The notes under the pieces are model-generated. The model made no database searches. It was not told the DNA's origin and worked only from the letters and a program-made list of their open reading frames with translations. Below, one piece after another: positions 16,439 through 25,390 of a stretch of DNA of 49,602 bases. Each line of letters begins with the position of its first letter. The stretch's first letter is position 1. This stretch comes from JBLMZW01 sp050259035. Its GTDB lineage: Bacteria; Bacillota; Syntrophomonadia; Syntrophomonadales; DTU052. The stretch is from the NCBI GenBank assembly GCA_050259035.1, contig JBLMZW010000226.1:1-49602 (forward strand), written 5' to 3'. The position numbers and the translations under genes are program-made.

Positions 16439-17629
16439 TTGCTGACAATAGATTTAGTCAGTTGTACCGGCTGTGGCATCTGCCAGGAAACCTGTATTTA
16501 TCAGGGGATTGAAGTCGCCGATGGGGCGGCAGTCCTGCGGGATACCTGTACCCTTTGCGGATCCTGTGTAGAAGAATGCCCGCTAGGGGCCCTGGCGATT
16601 TTAGATAGCAACGATAGACCTGATGCTAGTAGCGGTCGGGATGTCTGGGTTTGGTTGGAAACCAGAGACAATGATATTAAAAGAGTAAGCCTTGAATTAT
16701 TGTCAGTAGGCCGTGAACTGGCTGATGCCCGTGGAGAAAGGCTTGTAGCAGTCATTATCCATAAGGATGGTAACACCCTGGCGGATAAGGCTTGGACTTT
16801 TGGTGCGGATAGGATATGGATTGCAGCCGGACAAGGGATTAATAGATACGATACCGGTGTTTTTGCCGACATAATATGTGAAATGGCTGTACAGGAACAG
16901 CCTGCTATATTGCTTATGGGAGCCACTTCCGACGGCAGGGACCTGGCGCCACGGGTTGCTGCCAGACTAAGAACCGGACTGACTGCTGATTGTACCGGAT
17001 TGGCCATAGATGCCGAAACTGGCAATCTATTGCAGACCAGACCAGCTTTTGGAGGCAATATTATGGCCACTATAGTAACCCCGCAGCATAGTCCCCAAAT
17101 GGCAACGGTGCGTCCCGGGGCCATGAAACTGGCACCGGGTAAGGAGAAGGAAGCCGGGGAGATCCTTAACTGGAGTGTATCTGCTAACCTTGAATATATG
17201 ACCACTTTGTTGGAGCATATAGCAACTGATAATGAGAATTTGGACCTGGAAACCGCTCCGGTAATCGTTGCCGGCGGCCGGGGTGTCGGCGGCCCGGATG
17301 GCTTAAAACTCATGCAGGATCTGGCAGAGGCGTTGGGGGGAGTTATGGCTGTATCACGGGCACCGGTTGAGGAAGGATGGATAAGCCCTGAGTACCAGAT
17401 TGGGCAGACGGGTAAGACGGTAGCTCCAGCCCTTTATATAGCATGCGGTATATCAGGTACCATTCAACATCTGGTGGGTATGAAAGATTCCGGATTAGTT
17501 GTGGCCATCAATAAAGACAGCCAGGCTCCTATTTTTAAAACAGCCGACCTGGGATTAGTTGGAGACATCTTTTCCATCGTGCCGGAGTTAATCAAAATGA
17601 TCAATAAAAGAAAGGACACCAGTAATTGA
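16439..17629 (+). CDS. etfA: electron transfer flavoprotein alpha subunit with N-terminal 2[4Fe-4S] ferredoxin domain
   Basis: 396 residues, longer than a plain EtfA (~320-340) because of an N-terminal ferredoxin-like domain. Cysteines 9, 12, 15, 19 and 37, 40, 43, 47 form two CxxCxxCxxxC cluster motifs. EtfA proper follows, ending in the FAD domain (VAGGRGVGG near 280, CGISGTIQHLVGM near 342, and AINKDSQAPIF). The extra clusters could carry electrons to or from ferredoxin or a membrane oxidoreductase. TTG start after AGGGGAGA. Only 13 bases separate its stop from the convergent sensor gene, leaving no room for a terminator in between. Confidence 0.93.
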   Translation: MLTIDLVSCTGCGICQETCIYQGIEVADGAAVLRDTCTLCGSCVEECPLGALAILDSNDRPDASSGRDVWVWLETRDNDIKRVSLELLSVGRELADARGERLVAVIIHKDGNTLADKAWTFGADRIWIAAGQGINRYDTGVFADIICEMAVQEQPAILLMGATSDGRDLAPRVAARLRTGLTADCTGLAIDAETGNLLQTRPAFGGNIMATIVTPQHSPQMATVRPGAMKLAPGKEKEAGEILNWSVSANLEYMTTLLEHIATDNENLDLETAPVIVAGGRGVGGPDGLKLMQDLAEALGGVMAVSRAPVEEGWISPEYQIGQTGKTVAPALYIACGISGTIQHLVGMKDSGLVVAINKDSQAPIFKTADLGLVGDIFSIVPELIKMINKRKDTSN

Positions 17630-17642
17630 TTTGCTCTGGACA

Positions 17643-19925
17643 TTAATTGGCTTCCAGCATTCGGACAAAGACAGTGACCAGCTCGGGGTCAAATTGTAGG
17701 CCGGAAAAACGCAAGAGTTCAGATATAGCCTCCTGTTGGGACATAGCCGAACGATAAGGACGGTCATTGGTCATAGCATCATAAGCATCTACAATGGCGA
17801 TAATCCTGCATTCCAGGGGGATGTCTTTTCCCTTTAAGCCCAGGGGATATCCTTTGCCGTTCCACCATTCATGGTGCTTAAGAATCCAATCGGCGATGGG
17901 AACCAAATCCTGAGCGGTAATGGCTATCCGGTGTCCGATTTCACAATGCCGCTGCATTTCAGAATACTCTTCGCAATCCAAAGGACCGGGTTTAAATAGT
18001 ATCCTATCCGGCACCCCCACCTTGCCTATATCATGAAACTCGGCCAGGAGACGCAAATCGGTTATACGCTGCTCAGGAAGGCCAATTTTTTGACCCAGTG
18101 CGACCGCCAGGTTTTGCATTCGTGCAGCATGGCCTTCGGTAATAAAATCACGTACCTGCAAAGCCTTCATCAGGGTATGTACAATGGCACTGCGGGTGCT
18201 TTGACTGCTGTGAAGCTTCTCCCGGTACATATTGTTGTCGGCCTCTTGAAACAGTTCCGACATGCTAATAGATGAAGTATATTTAACTGCGAATCCGATA
18301 GAAACGCTTAAAAGAATATCGGGATTGTTATCATTATGTCTGAATACTCCTTCACGGATTCGGCGACAGGCTGACTCGGCTGCATTTTTGTGGCTATTAG
18401 GCAATAATATAGCGAATTCGTCTCCGCCTACCCGGGCCACCACATCGCCGTCACGGAAACAATTTTTGATCACATTGGCTATTGCTATTAATAAAGCATC
18501 GCCGGCATCATGTCCCAAAGTATCATTCACCAGTTTCAAACCATCGACATCACATACAATTAATCCTACCGGATCATAACGACCGCTATCCAGCCGGTGC
18601 ATTTCTTCTTCGAAGTAAGTTCGGTTATATATTCCGGTAAGCGGATCGTGCATACTAAGATACATTAGCTGCTCTTCAGACCGTTTTCGTTCCGTAATAT
18701 CACGAACTGATTCGATGGCACCTACCAGGTTGCCGTCAGTATCGAATAAGGGGGAGGCTTTAACCCATATGTATGCTCCCCGGCCACTGAAGACTGAAGG
18801 AACGAAAACCTCGGTATAAAGACTTAAGCCTTCCCGAGTCACTGCTCCATATGTTTCAGTGATTTCCGTATCATTCATGCCGATCATATCTAAGAGCATA
18901 AACCTGCGCCACCCGTAAAACGGAATTGAATAGGCCTGGTCGCCCTGACCAACTATGTCTTGCTTAAGAATCCCTGTCATTTCTTCTATAGCCCGGTTCC
19001 AGGCAATCACTTTTTTCTCATGATCAATTACAAAGGTGGCATCAGGAAGGAATTCTATAATATCTAATAACTGCCGGTTGGTTGCCCTCAATCGGTTTTC
19101 CATCTGTTTACGTTCAGTAATATCTCGTGCGATGCCCTGAACAGCAATCGGCCTGCCCTGGTGGTGAATCAATCTGGTTCTGACTTCCAGAGGTACGCGC
19201 GAATTGTCTTTGGTTATAGCTTCCAATTCATAGTTTGGAAATGTGCCGTGAAAAAGCTCGTATCCCATCATGTCACGCGCCAAGCTTAGGTATTCCGGAG
19301 CGACAATCTCAGTAAAGTTCCTGGTTAGCATCTCTTCCGGTGCAAAGCCAGTAGTAATTTCTACTTTCTTGTTTATCGAAATAAAGTTGCCTCTTAAGTC
19401 ATGAATATAGATAATATCGTTGGCGTTTTCGAAGAGGTCCCGGTAACGCTCCTCGCTCTCTCGCAGGGCTTCTTCGGTCAACTTTTTCTCAGTAATATCC
19501 ATGAAATATCCCAGGGTAGATCTTTGTCCCTGGAAGACAACCGGAGTGACTGATTCCATTATCCAAATAATTTTGCCGGTTTTATGCCTGACTCGGAATT
19601 CATAAGGTGCGAAACGAAATCCCTTTAACATGTTAACAGCACTATCCCTGACCATAGCTCGGTCCTGGTTAATGATAAGCTGAGAGGATGGGGTTCCGAT
19701 TAGTTCCTGATAGGAGTATCCAATAAGGGTCTCGAACTGCGGGTTAACGGAAACAAATAAGCCGTTTTGCAGTATATATATGCCAATCGGCGAACTGGTA
19801 TAAAGGTCCGTGAACAACTCATCGGCCCGTTCCGATTTGCTCATAAGGCTTATTGGGGATGACTGAATACTCTTTTGGGCTAACCTGTCTTTAAGTCTGG
19901 TTTTGGAGATTCGGTAAGCTTTCAT
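17643..19925 (-). CDS. PAS-PAS-PAS-GGDEF-HD-GYP cyclic di-GMP signalling protein
   Basis: Soluble sensor of 760 residues. It has three PAS domains (about 35-150, 155-275, 280-405), a diguanylate cyclase domain (about 415-575) and an HD-GYP phosphodiesterase domain (about 585-755). The cyclase keeps GGDEF, and an RxxD product-inhibition site (RDGD) lies five residues before it. The HD-GYP part keeps FHDIGKVG, KHHEWW and GKGYP. Both making and degrading c-di-GMP are therefore possible. No transmembrane helix is evident. Start ATG after AAAGGGG. It is a paralogue of the minus-strand gene at 28105-30972, with closely similar output halves. Confidence 0.92.
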   Translation of the reverse strand: MKAYRISKTRLKDRLAQKSIQSSPISLMSKSERADELFTDLYTSSPIGIYILQNGLFVSVNPQFETLIGYSYQELIGTPSSQLIINQDRAMVRDSAVNMLKGFRFAPYEFRVRHKTGKIIWIMESVTPVVFQGQRSTLGYFMDITEKKLTEEALRESEERYRDLFENANDIIYIHDLRGNFISINKKVEITTGFAPEEMLTRNFTEIVAPEYLSLARDMMGYELFHGTFPNYELEAITKDNSRVPLEVRTRLIHHQGRPIAVQGIARDITERKQMENRLRATNRQLLDIIEFLPDATFVIDHEKKVIAWNRAIEEMTGILKQDIVGQGDQAYSIPFYGWRRFMLLDMIGMNDTEITETYGAVTREGLSLYTEVFVPSVFSGRGAYIWVKASPLFDTDGNLVGAIESVRDITERKRSEEQLMYLSMHDPLTGIYNRTYFEEEMHRLDSGRYDPVGLIVCDVDGLKLVNDTLGHDAGDALLIAIANVIKNCFRDGDVVARVGGDEFAILLPNSHKNAAESACRRIREGVFRHNDNNPDILLSVSIGFAVKYTSSISMSELFQEADNNMYREKLHSSQSTRSAIVHTLMKALQVRDFITEGHAARMQNLAVALGQKIGLPEQRITDLRLLAEFHDIGKVGVPDRILFKPGPLDCEEYSEMQRHCEIGHRIAITAQDLVPIADWILKHHEWWNGKGYPLGLKGKDIPLECRIIAIVDAYDAMTNDRPYRSAMSQQEAISELLRFSGLQFDPELVTVFVRMLEAN

Positions 19926-20149
19926 ACCGGTACCCCTTTACAAGTAAAATAAACAGGCTTATTGCTGACCGAGACGTAATTCCTTGGGAATGGCCAGCCT
20001 TGGCATTGGGTTTCTATTGCAGTTGTATGAAAATCTGTCACAGAATATAAACAATTGAAAAACGAATTTACTGTTATTCTAACATTACAGGAAAGTCATG
20101 GGCAGGATTAAAGTTGAGATTGTAGAAATATTCACGAGAGGTGATGACC

Positions 20150-20332
20150 TTGAATCGGTTAGAACTATTAGATTCAATTAAGAAAACAGAGAAGGAAATA
20201 GACGAACTGGATAAATGCATTGATCGACTTGACGATGGTGAGGAAAAAAAGACATTTATGCATCGTCTGGGAGAACTAAAATACCAATTGTTCCTGCAAA
20301 AAGATGAACTAAAAAAATGGGATATGAATTAG
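20150..20332 (+). CDS. small coiled-coil protein
   Basis: Unrecognised 60-residue protein, almost entirely charged amphipathic helix with heptad-like Leu/Ile spacing; a coiled-coil hairpin is likely. The TTG at 20150 is the best start, being 7 bases after GAGAGG. GTG 20141 and ATG 20144 would overlap that ribosome site. It lies 47 bases upstream of the sirtuin gene and may be co-transcribed. No function is proposed. Confidence 0.6.
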   Translation: MNRLELLDSIKKTEKEIDELDKCIDRLDDGEEKKTFMHRLGELKYQLFLQKDELKKWDMN

Positions 20333-20379
20333 ACGCCGGAATTAGCGGAGAAGAACAATCTCGAGAGGAGTATTCCATT

Positions 20380-21138
20380 ATGGAGAACAGGAACTTGGGT
20401 AGGGTTGTATCCCTTTTAGCCCAATCTAGAAATACCGTAGTCGTTACCGGCGCGGGCATAAGCACTGAAGCCGGAATACCTGACTTCCGTGGGGAGAAAG
20501 GTATTTACCGGGTGCTCGGTGAGAATAAAGTAATGCAGATAATTAATATAGACGCATTTCGGCGTGATCCCAAAACATTTTATGAATTCTACCGGCAATA
20601 CTTTACCTTTCCCCCGGTTGAGCCCAGTTTAGCGCACCGGATTCTGGCGGAGATGGAAAAGGAAGGTTATGTAAAGGCGATAGTTACCCAAAATATTGAT
20701 AATTTGCACCAAAAAGCAGGCAGCAAACGAGTAATCCCCATACACGGTACAGCTGATGATTTTATCTGTACCGGCAAATGTAAAACCGTTTATGATGCCG
20801 ATTATGTAAGGGATTTCCCCGAAGTTATTCCAACCTGCCAGGTATGTGGCAGCATCCTAAAACCGGACGTAGTGCTCTTTGGTGAAAATATAAAAAACTA
20901 TTTAGATGCCCGCGATACAATACTTGGGGCAAAGGTTCTGGTAGTAATCGGCTCATCCCTGACAGTGTATCCTTTGGCCGGATTCGTTAAAGAATTCAGT
21001 ACCTTTTATCAGGACCTGATCATAATTAATAAGGGGCCAACCCAGATGGATCATGCCGCAGTCATTAAATTAAACGTAGAGACTACCGGGGAAGTCATGC
21101 AAGAAATCCTCCGCCGTTTAAGGATGATGGAACGATAG
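20380..21138 (+). CDS. NAD-dependent protein deacylase, sirtuin (Sir2/CobB type)
   Basis: Removes acetyl or other acyl groups from lysines using NAD; cytosolic. Length 252 residues from the ATG at 20380, chosen for GAGAGGAG upstream. Rossmann motif GAGISTEAGIPDFRG, then QNIDNLH and the catalytic His in IPIHGT. Four cysteines form the zinc site: CTGKC and CQVC. The first pair has a CxxxC rather than the usual CxxC spacing. GSSLTVYPLAGF and the C-terminal NKGPT complete the NAD pocket. It may counter acyl-CoA-driven lysine acylation in an acyl-CoA-metabolising cell, which is inference. Confidence 0.93.
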   Translation: MENRNLGRVVSLLAQSRNTVVVTGAGISTEAGIPDFRGEKGIYRVLGENKVMQIINIDAFRRDPKTFYEFYRQYFTFPPVEPSLAHRILAEMEKEGYVKAIVTQNIDNLHQKAGSKRVIPIHGTADDFICTGKCKTVYDADYVRDFPEVIPTCQVCGSILKPDVVLFGENIKNYLDARDTILGAKVLVVIGSSLTVYPLAGFVKEFSTFYQDLIIINKGPTQMDHAAVIKLNVETTGEVMQEILRRLRMMER

Positions 21139-21179
21139 TACCCGAATCCATGCTATATTGGCCTTAAAGGTTCAAGTAA

Positions 21180-22271
21180 TCAACTGGATTTCTTTATGAC
21201 TTCTATTATTCTTTCCTTGATTTCAGCCTTCTTTAATTCTACCCGGTCAAAATGCATGGCGGGAATATAAATAGTCTCCATCTGGTCGTGGCACTGTTTG
21301 GCCTGATTGATGTAATCTACTGCTCCCGCCAATGCATGGGAGAAACGATTGCTAAAATCAACTGTTACCTTTTCCGATACATCGACCTCCAGTTCGAAAA
21401 CCTCCCGCTTAAGGTTATCGTCATTCAAACAATCATACCGGGCCACAATTCCTGTGCCGTCAACCAGTGCTATTTTGGAATTAGGAATCTTGATGATATC
21501 TACCAGATCGGGATTAAATGGGTTGTGGTAGATCTCTGCCGGTATTTCTTCTTCTTGGATCCAAAATACCATGGAGCCAACTATTTTCTGCACTCCGCTT
21601 CCAGGGGCTCCTTTAATAATAATCAGCCGGTAATCATCATCGATAAGGGTCTTACTGTAGTTGATTATTCCTTCGGGGGTGATGGCTGCGGCGAAAAGAT
21701 GCCGCTGCCAGGGTTCTCTGGCAAGCGGGTCACAGCTGGCTAAAATCTGCTCTTTTATGGATTTAACAATGTCTCGCCGGATGGCCGGGGAAACCGGGGG
21801 CTGGTTAAACTCCTCCCAGGTGGTATATATAGCCTTCGCTTCGGCTAACCGTAAATAGGCTAATCTGAATAGCCGGGCAACTGATAAATTGTAATTAATG
21901 ATTTCCAGACGATGTTCCTCCAACCTGCTCTGGTTCCAGTACTCTCCCAGGTTTATTATTTCATCAACTGCTCCCGGTGAACGCGGGTCCACTATATGTG
22001 GAGCAGTTCCGTCGATTAAAGCCACCTGATAATCGGCCAATACCATGGCATCCAGAGAAGCGTTATCAGAGGAGCACCAGTGAAACTCTACGTTATAACC
22101 CATGTCCAGAAATTCATAACCGAGATTTTTCATCAGGCTTGACTTACCAACCCCGGGGCCTCCCTTTAAAACAAAGACCCGCTTGGCATCAGGCCTAACG
22201 ATGTAATCATAGAAGGAAAAAAATCCTTTGCAGGTGTTTCCGCCCGGGAACATCATACGCAGGTTACTCAT
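21180..22271 (-). CDS. PRK06851-type tandem P-loop ATPase
   Basis: A 363-residue protein of a Firmicutes family without known function. A first P-loop (GGPGVGKSS, about 38-46) is clear. A second, degenerate loop (GAPGSGVQK) appears around residue 220, suggesting an internal duplication in which only the first half binds nucleotide normally. The start was moved to the ATG at 22271 because GGAGG lies 6 bases upstream; an in-frame upstream start at 22301 lacks this. It faces the sirtuin convergently across a 41-base gap. Confidence 0.7.
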   Translation of the reverse strand: MSNLRMMFPGGNTCKGFFSFYDYIVRPDAKRVFVLKGGPGVGKSSLMKNLGYEFLDMGYNVEFHWCSSDNASLDAMVLADYQVALIDGTAPHIVDPRSPGAVDEIINLGEYWNQSRLEEHRLEIINYNLSVARLFRLAYLRLAEAKAIYTTWEEFNQPPVSPAIRRDIVKSIKEQILASCDPLAREPWQRHLFAAAITPEGIINYSKTLIDDDYRLIIIKGAPGSGVQKIVGSMVFWIQEEEIPAEIYHNPFNPDLVDIIKIPNSKIALVDGTGIVARYDCLNDDNLKREVFELEVDVSEKVTVDFSNRFSHALAGAVDYINQAKQCHDQMETIYIPAMHFDRVELKKAEIKERIIEVIKKSS

Positions 22272-22440
22272 AAAGACCTCCCGATATTTTAATACTTCCA
22301 ATTATGATATATGCGGAAAGGACACTTTTAGATACTTGGTGAGCAGTATTTCCACATGCCGGTGTAGGTAATTTAAGCGATTCAAAGAGATGCCCCAATT
22401 ACGCTCCGGTACTTTATTATCAAGTGTCAAGTATAAATAC

Positions 22441-22469
22441 TTTACACTGCGGGCATATTGAAGTATTAT
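22441..22469 (+). promoter_or_regulatory. sigma-A promoter for the ylxM-ffh superoperon
   Basis: TTTACA at 22441-22446, a 17-base spacer, and TATTAT at 22464-22469. It lies about 30 bases before the ylxM ATG. Strong match by eye; the only clear promoter in the divergent 227-base gap. Confidence 0.7.
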
Positions 22470-22498
22470 TAAAAAGCATGAGCCGGGGGTGAGAAAGT

Positions 22499-22864
22499 AT
22501 GCTGGGAAAATTTGACCGGCTAATCATGTTATATGATTTTTACGGGCCCTTATTGACTGAACGTCAAAGGATGGCAGTGGGGCTTTATTATGAGGAAGAC
22601 TTATCTCTGGCCGAGGTTGCTGAAGAGATGGGAATAACCCGCCAGGGTGTTTTTGACTTACTTAAAAGAACGGAAAAAGCCCTGGAGGCTTATGAGATAA
22701 AATTGGGTCTGGTAGCGAAGTTTGAGCATCAACGGGATAAAGTCAGGGAGGCCTGGACGGTTCTTAATCAGGCGGAGCACCAGAGCTTTCCGGATGTTAA
22801 ACGTTTAGTGGTTGAAATACTTGAAGAAGCCCTGGAAATAGAGGGTTCCTTGGAAAGGAGCTAG
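22499..22864 (+). CDS. ylxM: YlxM-type HTH protein linked to SRP
   Basis: 121-residue UPF0122 protein with a sigma-70 region 4-like helix-turn-helix (LSLAEVAEEMGITRQGV, about 35-51), where DNA or RNA contact would occur. It is found immediately before ffh in most Firmicutes and has been tied to signal recognition particle function in streptococci. ATG start after GGGGGTGAG; the ffh ATG begins 3 bases after its stop, indicating coupling. Confidence 0.93.
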   Translation: MLGKFDRLIMLYDFYGPLLTERQRMAVGLYYEEDLSLAEVAEEMGITRQGVFDLLKRTEKALEAYEIKLGLVAKFEHQRDKVREAWTVLNQAEHQSFPDVKRLVVEILEEALEIEGSLERS

Positions 22865-22866
22865 GT

Positions 22867-24207
22867 ATGATTTTTGAGGGTTTGGCCGATAGATTGCAGG
22901 AGACGTTTCGGCGACTGCGGGGCAAAGGCAAACTAACTGAGGCCGATGTTGATGAGGCTATGCGTGAGGTTAGAATTGCTCTTTTAGAAGCGGATGTCAA
23001 TTTCAAAGTTGTGAAAAACTTCATAGCCAATGTCAAACAACGGGCAGTCGGCGAAGAGGTAATGACCAGTGTTACGCCAGGGCAACAGATAGTTAAGATT
23101 GTCTATGATGAGCTTACCGAATTGATGGGAGGGTCCCAGACCAAGCTAAACCTAAGTTCGAAACCGCCTACCGTGATAATGATGGTGGGCCTTCAGGGTT
23201 CAGGAAAAACTACTACCTGCGGAAAAATTGCCAAGCATTTTGTTTCCCAGGGGAGGAGACCGTTTCTGGTAGCCGGCGACGTTTATCGCCCGGCGGCCAT
23301 TAAGCAGCTTGAGGTCTTGGGAGAAAAGGTAGGGGTGCCGGTATTCTCGATGGGGCAGATAGACCCTGTTGATATTGCCAAAGGTGCCATGGAGTACGCC
23401 CGCATTAATAACCGTGATATTCTGATCATGGATACGGCCGGACGTTTGCATGTTAACGAGGAATTGATGCAGGAATTAAAGAATTTACGGGAGATCTTAA
23501 ATCCAGCAGAAATTTTGCTGGTTGTTGATGCTATGACCGGTCAGGATGCTGTAAACGTGGCGGAGAATTTTCACCAGGATTTAGAGTTGACCGGGGTAAT
23601 CTTAACCAAAATGGATGGTGATACCCGGGGTGGTGCAGCTCTATCGGTTAAATCGGTAACCGGCTGCCCTATAAAGTTTGTGGGTATGGGTGAGCGACTG
23701 GAAGCTCTGGAACCGTTTTACCCCGACCGGATGGCTTCTAGAATTCTGGGAATGGGCGATGTGCTTACTCTGGTAGAGAAAGCACAGGCTACCATAGACG
23801 AGAAGAAAGCCCGGGAATTGGAGAGAAAGATTCGCCAGGAAGAGTTCACCCTGGACGATTTTATTGAACAGCTGCAGCAGGTCAAGTCGATGGGGCCAAT
23901 AGATCAGTTGCTGGGGATGATTCCTGGTCTGGGCAAGCAATTAAAGGGTATGAAACCGGATATTAATGAAAAAGAGATCACTCACGTTGAGGCTATTATT
24001 CGATCAATGACCGCTGAAGAAAGACGCAATCCGACGATTCTTAATGGCAGCCGCAAGAAACGTATCGCACAGGGCAGTGGGACCAGGGTTCAGGATGTTA
24101 ACCGGTTGGTTAAACAATTCGATGAATCCCGCCGGTTGATGAAGCAGTTTGCTGATATGGGAGGCAAGAAAGGAAAGAAGGGCGGAGGCCTTAAATTGCC
24201 TTTCTAA
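22867..24207 (+). CDS. ffh: signal recognition particle protein Ffh (SRP54)
   Basis: GTPase that binds SRP RNA and signal sequences and, with FtsY, delivers nascent membrane proteins to the translocon. 446 residues: N domain (~1-90), G domain with GLQGSGKTTT (about 106-115), DTAGR and TKMDGDTRGG, and a methionine-rich M domain (~300-435) ending in a Gly/Lys tail. It starts with ATG after AAAGGAG. Standard Firmicutes order ylxM-ffh-rpsP follows. Confidence 0.97.
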   Translation: MIFEGLADRLQETFRRLRGKGKLTEADVDEAMREVRIALLEADVNFKVVKNFIANVKQRAVGEEVMTSVTPGQQIVKIVYDELTELMGGSQTKLNLSSKPPTVIMMVGLQGSGKTTTCGKIAKHFVSQGRRPFLVAGDVYRPAAIKQLEVLGEKVGVPVFSMGQIDPVDIAKGAMEYARINNRDILIMDTAGRLHVNEELMQELKNLREILNPAEILLVVDAMTGQDAVNVAENFHQDLELTGVILTKMDGDTRGGAALSVKSVTGCPIKFVGMGERLEALEPFYPDRMASRILGMGDVLTLVEKAQATIDEKKARELERKIRQEEFTLDDFIEQLQQVKSMGPIDQLLGMIPGLGKQLKGMKPDINEKEITHVEAIIRSMTAEERRNPTILNGSRKKRIAQGSGTRVQDVNRLVKQFDESRRLMKQFADMGGKKGKKGGGLKLPF

Positions 24208-24301
24208 TCCATTAATTTCAGTGGGTAGTTCCATAGTTTATCTAAATGGATTGCCTAGGGTCTGATGACTTTTAGCAATAAATTATCAGGGAGGTTAAAG
24301 A

Positions 24302-24574
24302 ATGGCTACAAAGATTAGGTTAAAAAGGTTAGGAGCTAAGAAAAACCCGTTTTACCGGGTAGTGGTGGCGGATGCCAGGTCCCCTCGTGATGGGCGCTTT
24401 ATCGAAGAGTTAGGGTATTATGACCCGGCAACTGATCCTGCGACGATTAAAATCGACGAGGAGAAGGCATTAAAGTGGTTGTTAACTGGAGCCAAACCGA
24501 CGGATACGGCCAGTTCGTTGCTTAAGAAGGCCGGCGTTATGGAAAAGTTTGAAGCCTCCAGGAAAAACCAGTAG
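24302..24574 (+). CDS. rpsP: 30S ribosomal protein S16
   Basis: Small ribosomal subunit protein (90 residues) needed for 30S assembly. Begins MATKIRLKRLGAKKNPFYRV, the family signature. ATG with GGGAGG upstream. It is 94 bases after ffh; that gap shows no clear terminator, so read-through from the ylxM promoter is likely. Confidence 0.98.
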   Translation: MATKIRLKRLGAKKNPFYRVVVADARSPRDGRFIEELGYYDPATDPATIKIDEEKALKWLLTGAKPTDTASSLLKKAGVMEKFEASRKNQ

Positions 24575-24597
24575 TTTTGGACAAGGAGGTAAACCTA

Positions 24598-24828
24598 GTG
24601 AAAGAACTGGTCGAGCTGATTGCCAAATCTTTGGTTGACAGCCCGGAAAAAGTTGAAGTCCGTGAGGTTGAAGACAACAATTCCGTCATCCTGGAGTTGC
24701 AGGTTGATCCGGAAGATATGGGCAAGGTAATCGGCAAACAGGGCAAAATAGCCAGGGCAATTAGGACTTTAACCAAGGCAGCGGCCGCCAAAGAGGGAAA
24801 ACGAGTATCAGTGGAGATTATGAGATAA
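24598..24828 (+). CDS. khpA: KH-domain RNA-binding protein KhpA
   Basis: Small RNA-binding protein (76 residues) with one KH domain. The nucleic-acid-binding loop reads VIGKQGKIA (about 45-53). In other Firmicutes it pairs with KhpB and influences cell division and elongation. GTG at 24598 was chosen for AAGGAGG 8 bases upstream. Standard position between rpsP and rimM. Confidence 0.95.
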   Translation: MKELVELIAKSLVDSPEKVEVREVEDNNSVILELQVDPEDMGKVIGKQGKIARAIRTLTKAAAAKEGKRVSVEIMR

Positions 24829-24865
24829 TTGGCTCCGAATGGGACCAAACGAAGTGGTGGAGTAA

Positions 24866-25387
24866 ATGAGTGACCAGAACCTGGTAAGTGTAGGACAAAT
24901 AATCGGAACCTTTGGTTACCAGGGTGAAGTTAAAGTCCTTCCGCTTACTGATTTTCCAGAGCGTTTCAACGGGTTAACCAGCATTACTATCGAGAGCCGG
25001 GGAGAAGTTCAGGCATATTCTATAGAGAGACTGCGTTCCCATAAGCAGTTTCTGTTATTTAAATTTCAGGGTATCGATAGTAAAGAAGATGCTGCTTTGC
25101 TGGTAAAAGGGTATCTAAAGGTAAGGGAAGACGAGGTTTTTCCTTTGCCAGAGGGTTCATATTACATTTACCAGCTTATCGGGCTTCAGGTTTTGGATGA
25201 GGAGAAAGGAAAACTGGGAGTCTTAAAGGATGTTCTGGTTACCGGTGCCAATGACGTATATGTAGTAGACGGCGGAAACTGGGGTGAAGTGCTGATACCG
25301 GCTATAAAAGAGGTCATCCTGGCGGTTGATTTAGAGCAGAACCAGATGCGAGTAAAACTTCTTCCGGGACTGGTGGAGGAAGTGTAA
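24866..25387 (+). CDS. rimM: ribosome maturation factor RimM
   Basis: Binds S19 and helps mature the 30S head. 173 residues. The N-terminal RimM barrel begins VGQIIGTFGYQGEVKV (about 8-23), followed by a C-terminal PRC-barrel domain (GSYYIYQLIGLQV from about 96). ATG is preceded by GTGGTGGAG. Its stop is 3 bases from the trmD start. Confidence 0.96.
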   Translation: MSDQNLVSVGQIIGTFGYQGEVKVLPLTDFPERFNGLTSITIESRGEVQAYSIERLRSHKQFLLFKFQGIDSKEDAALLVKGYLKVREDEVFPLPEGSYYIYQLIGLQVLDEEKGKLGVLKDVLVTGANDVYVVDGGNWGEVLIPAIKEVILAVDLEQNQMRVKLLPGLVEEV

Positions 25388-25390
25388 ACA

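Noticed and set aside
16501..17313. 270-codon open frame on the minus strand
   Set aside because: Lies entirely within etfA, has a low-complexity Ser/Ala composition, and no ribosome site or family features.
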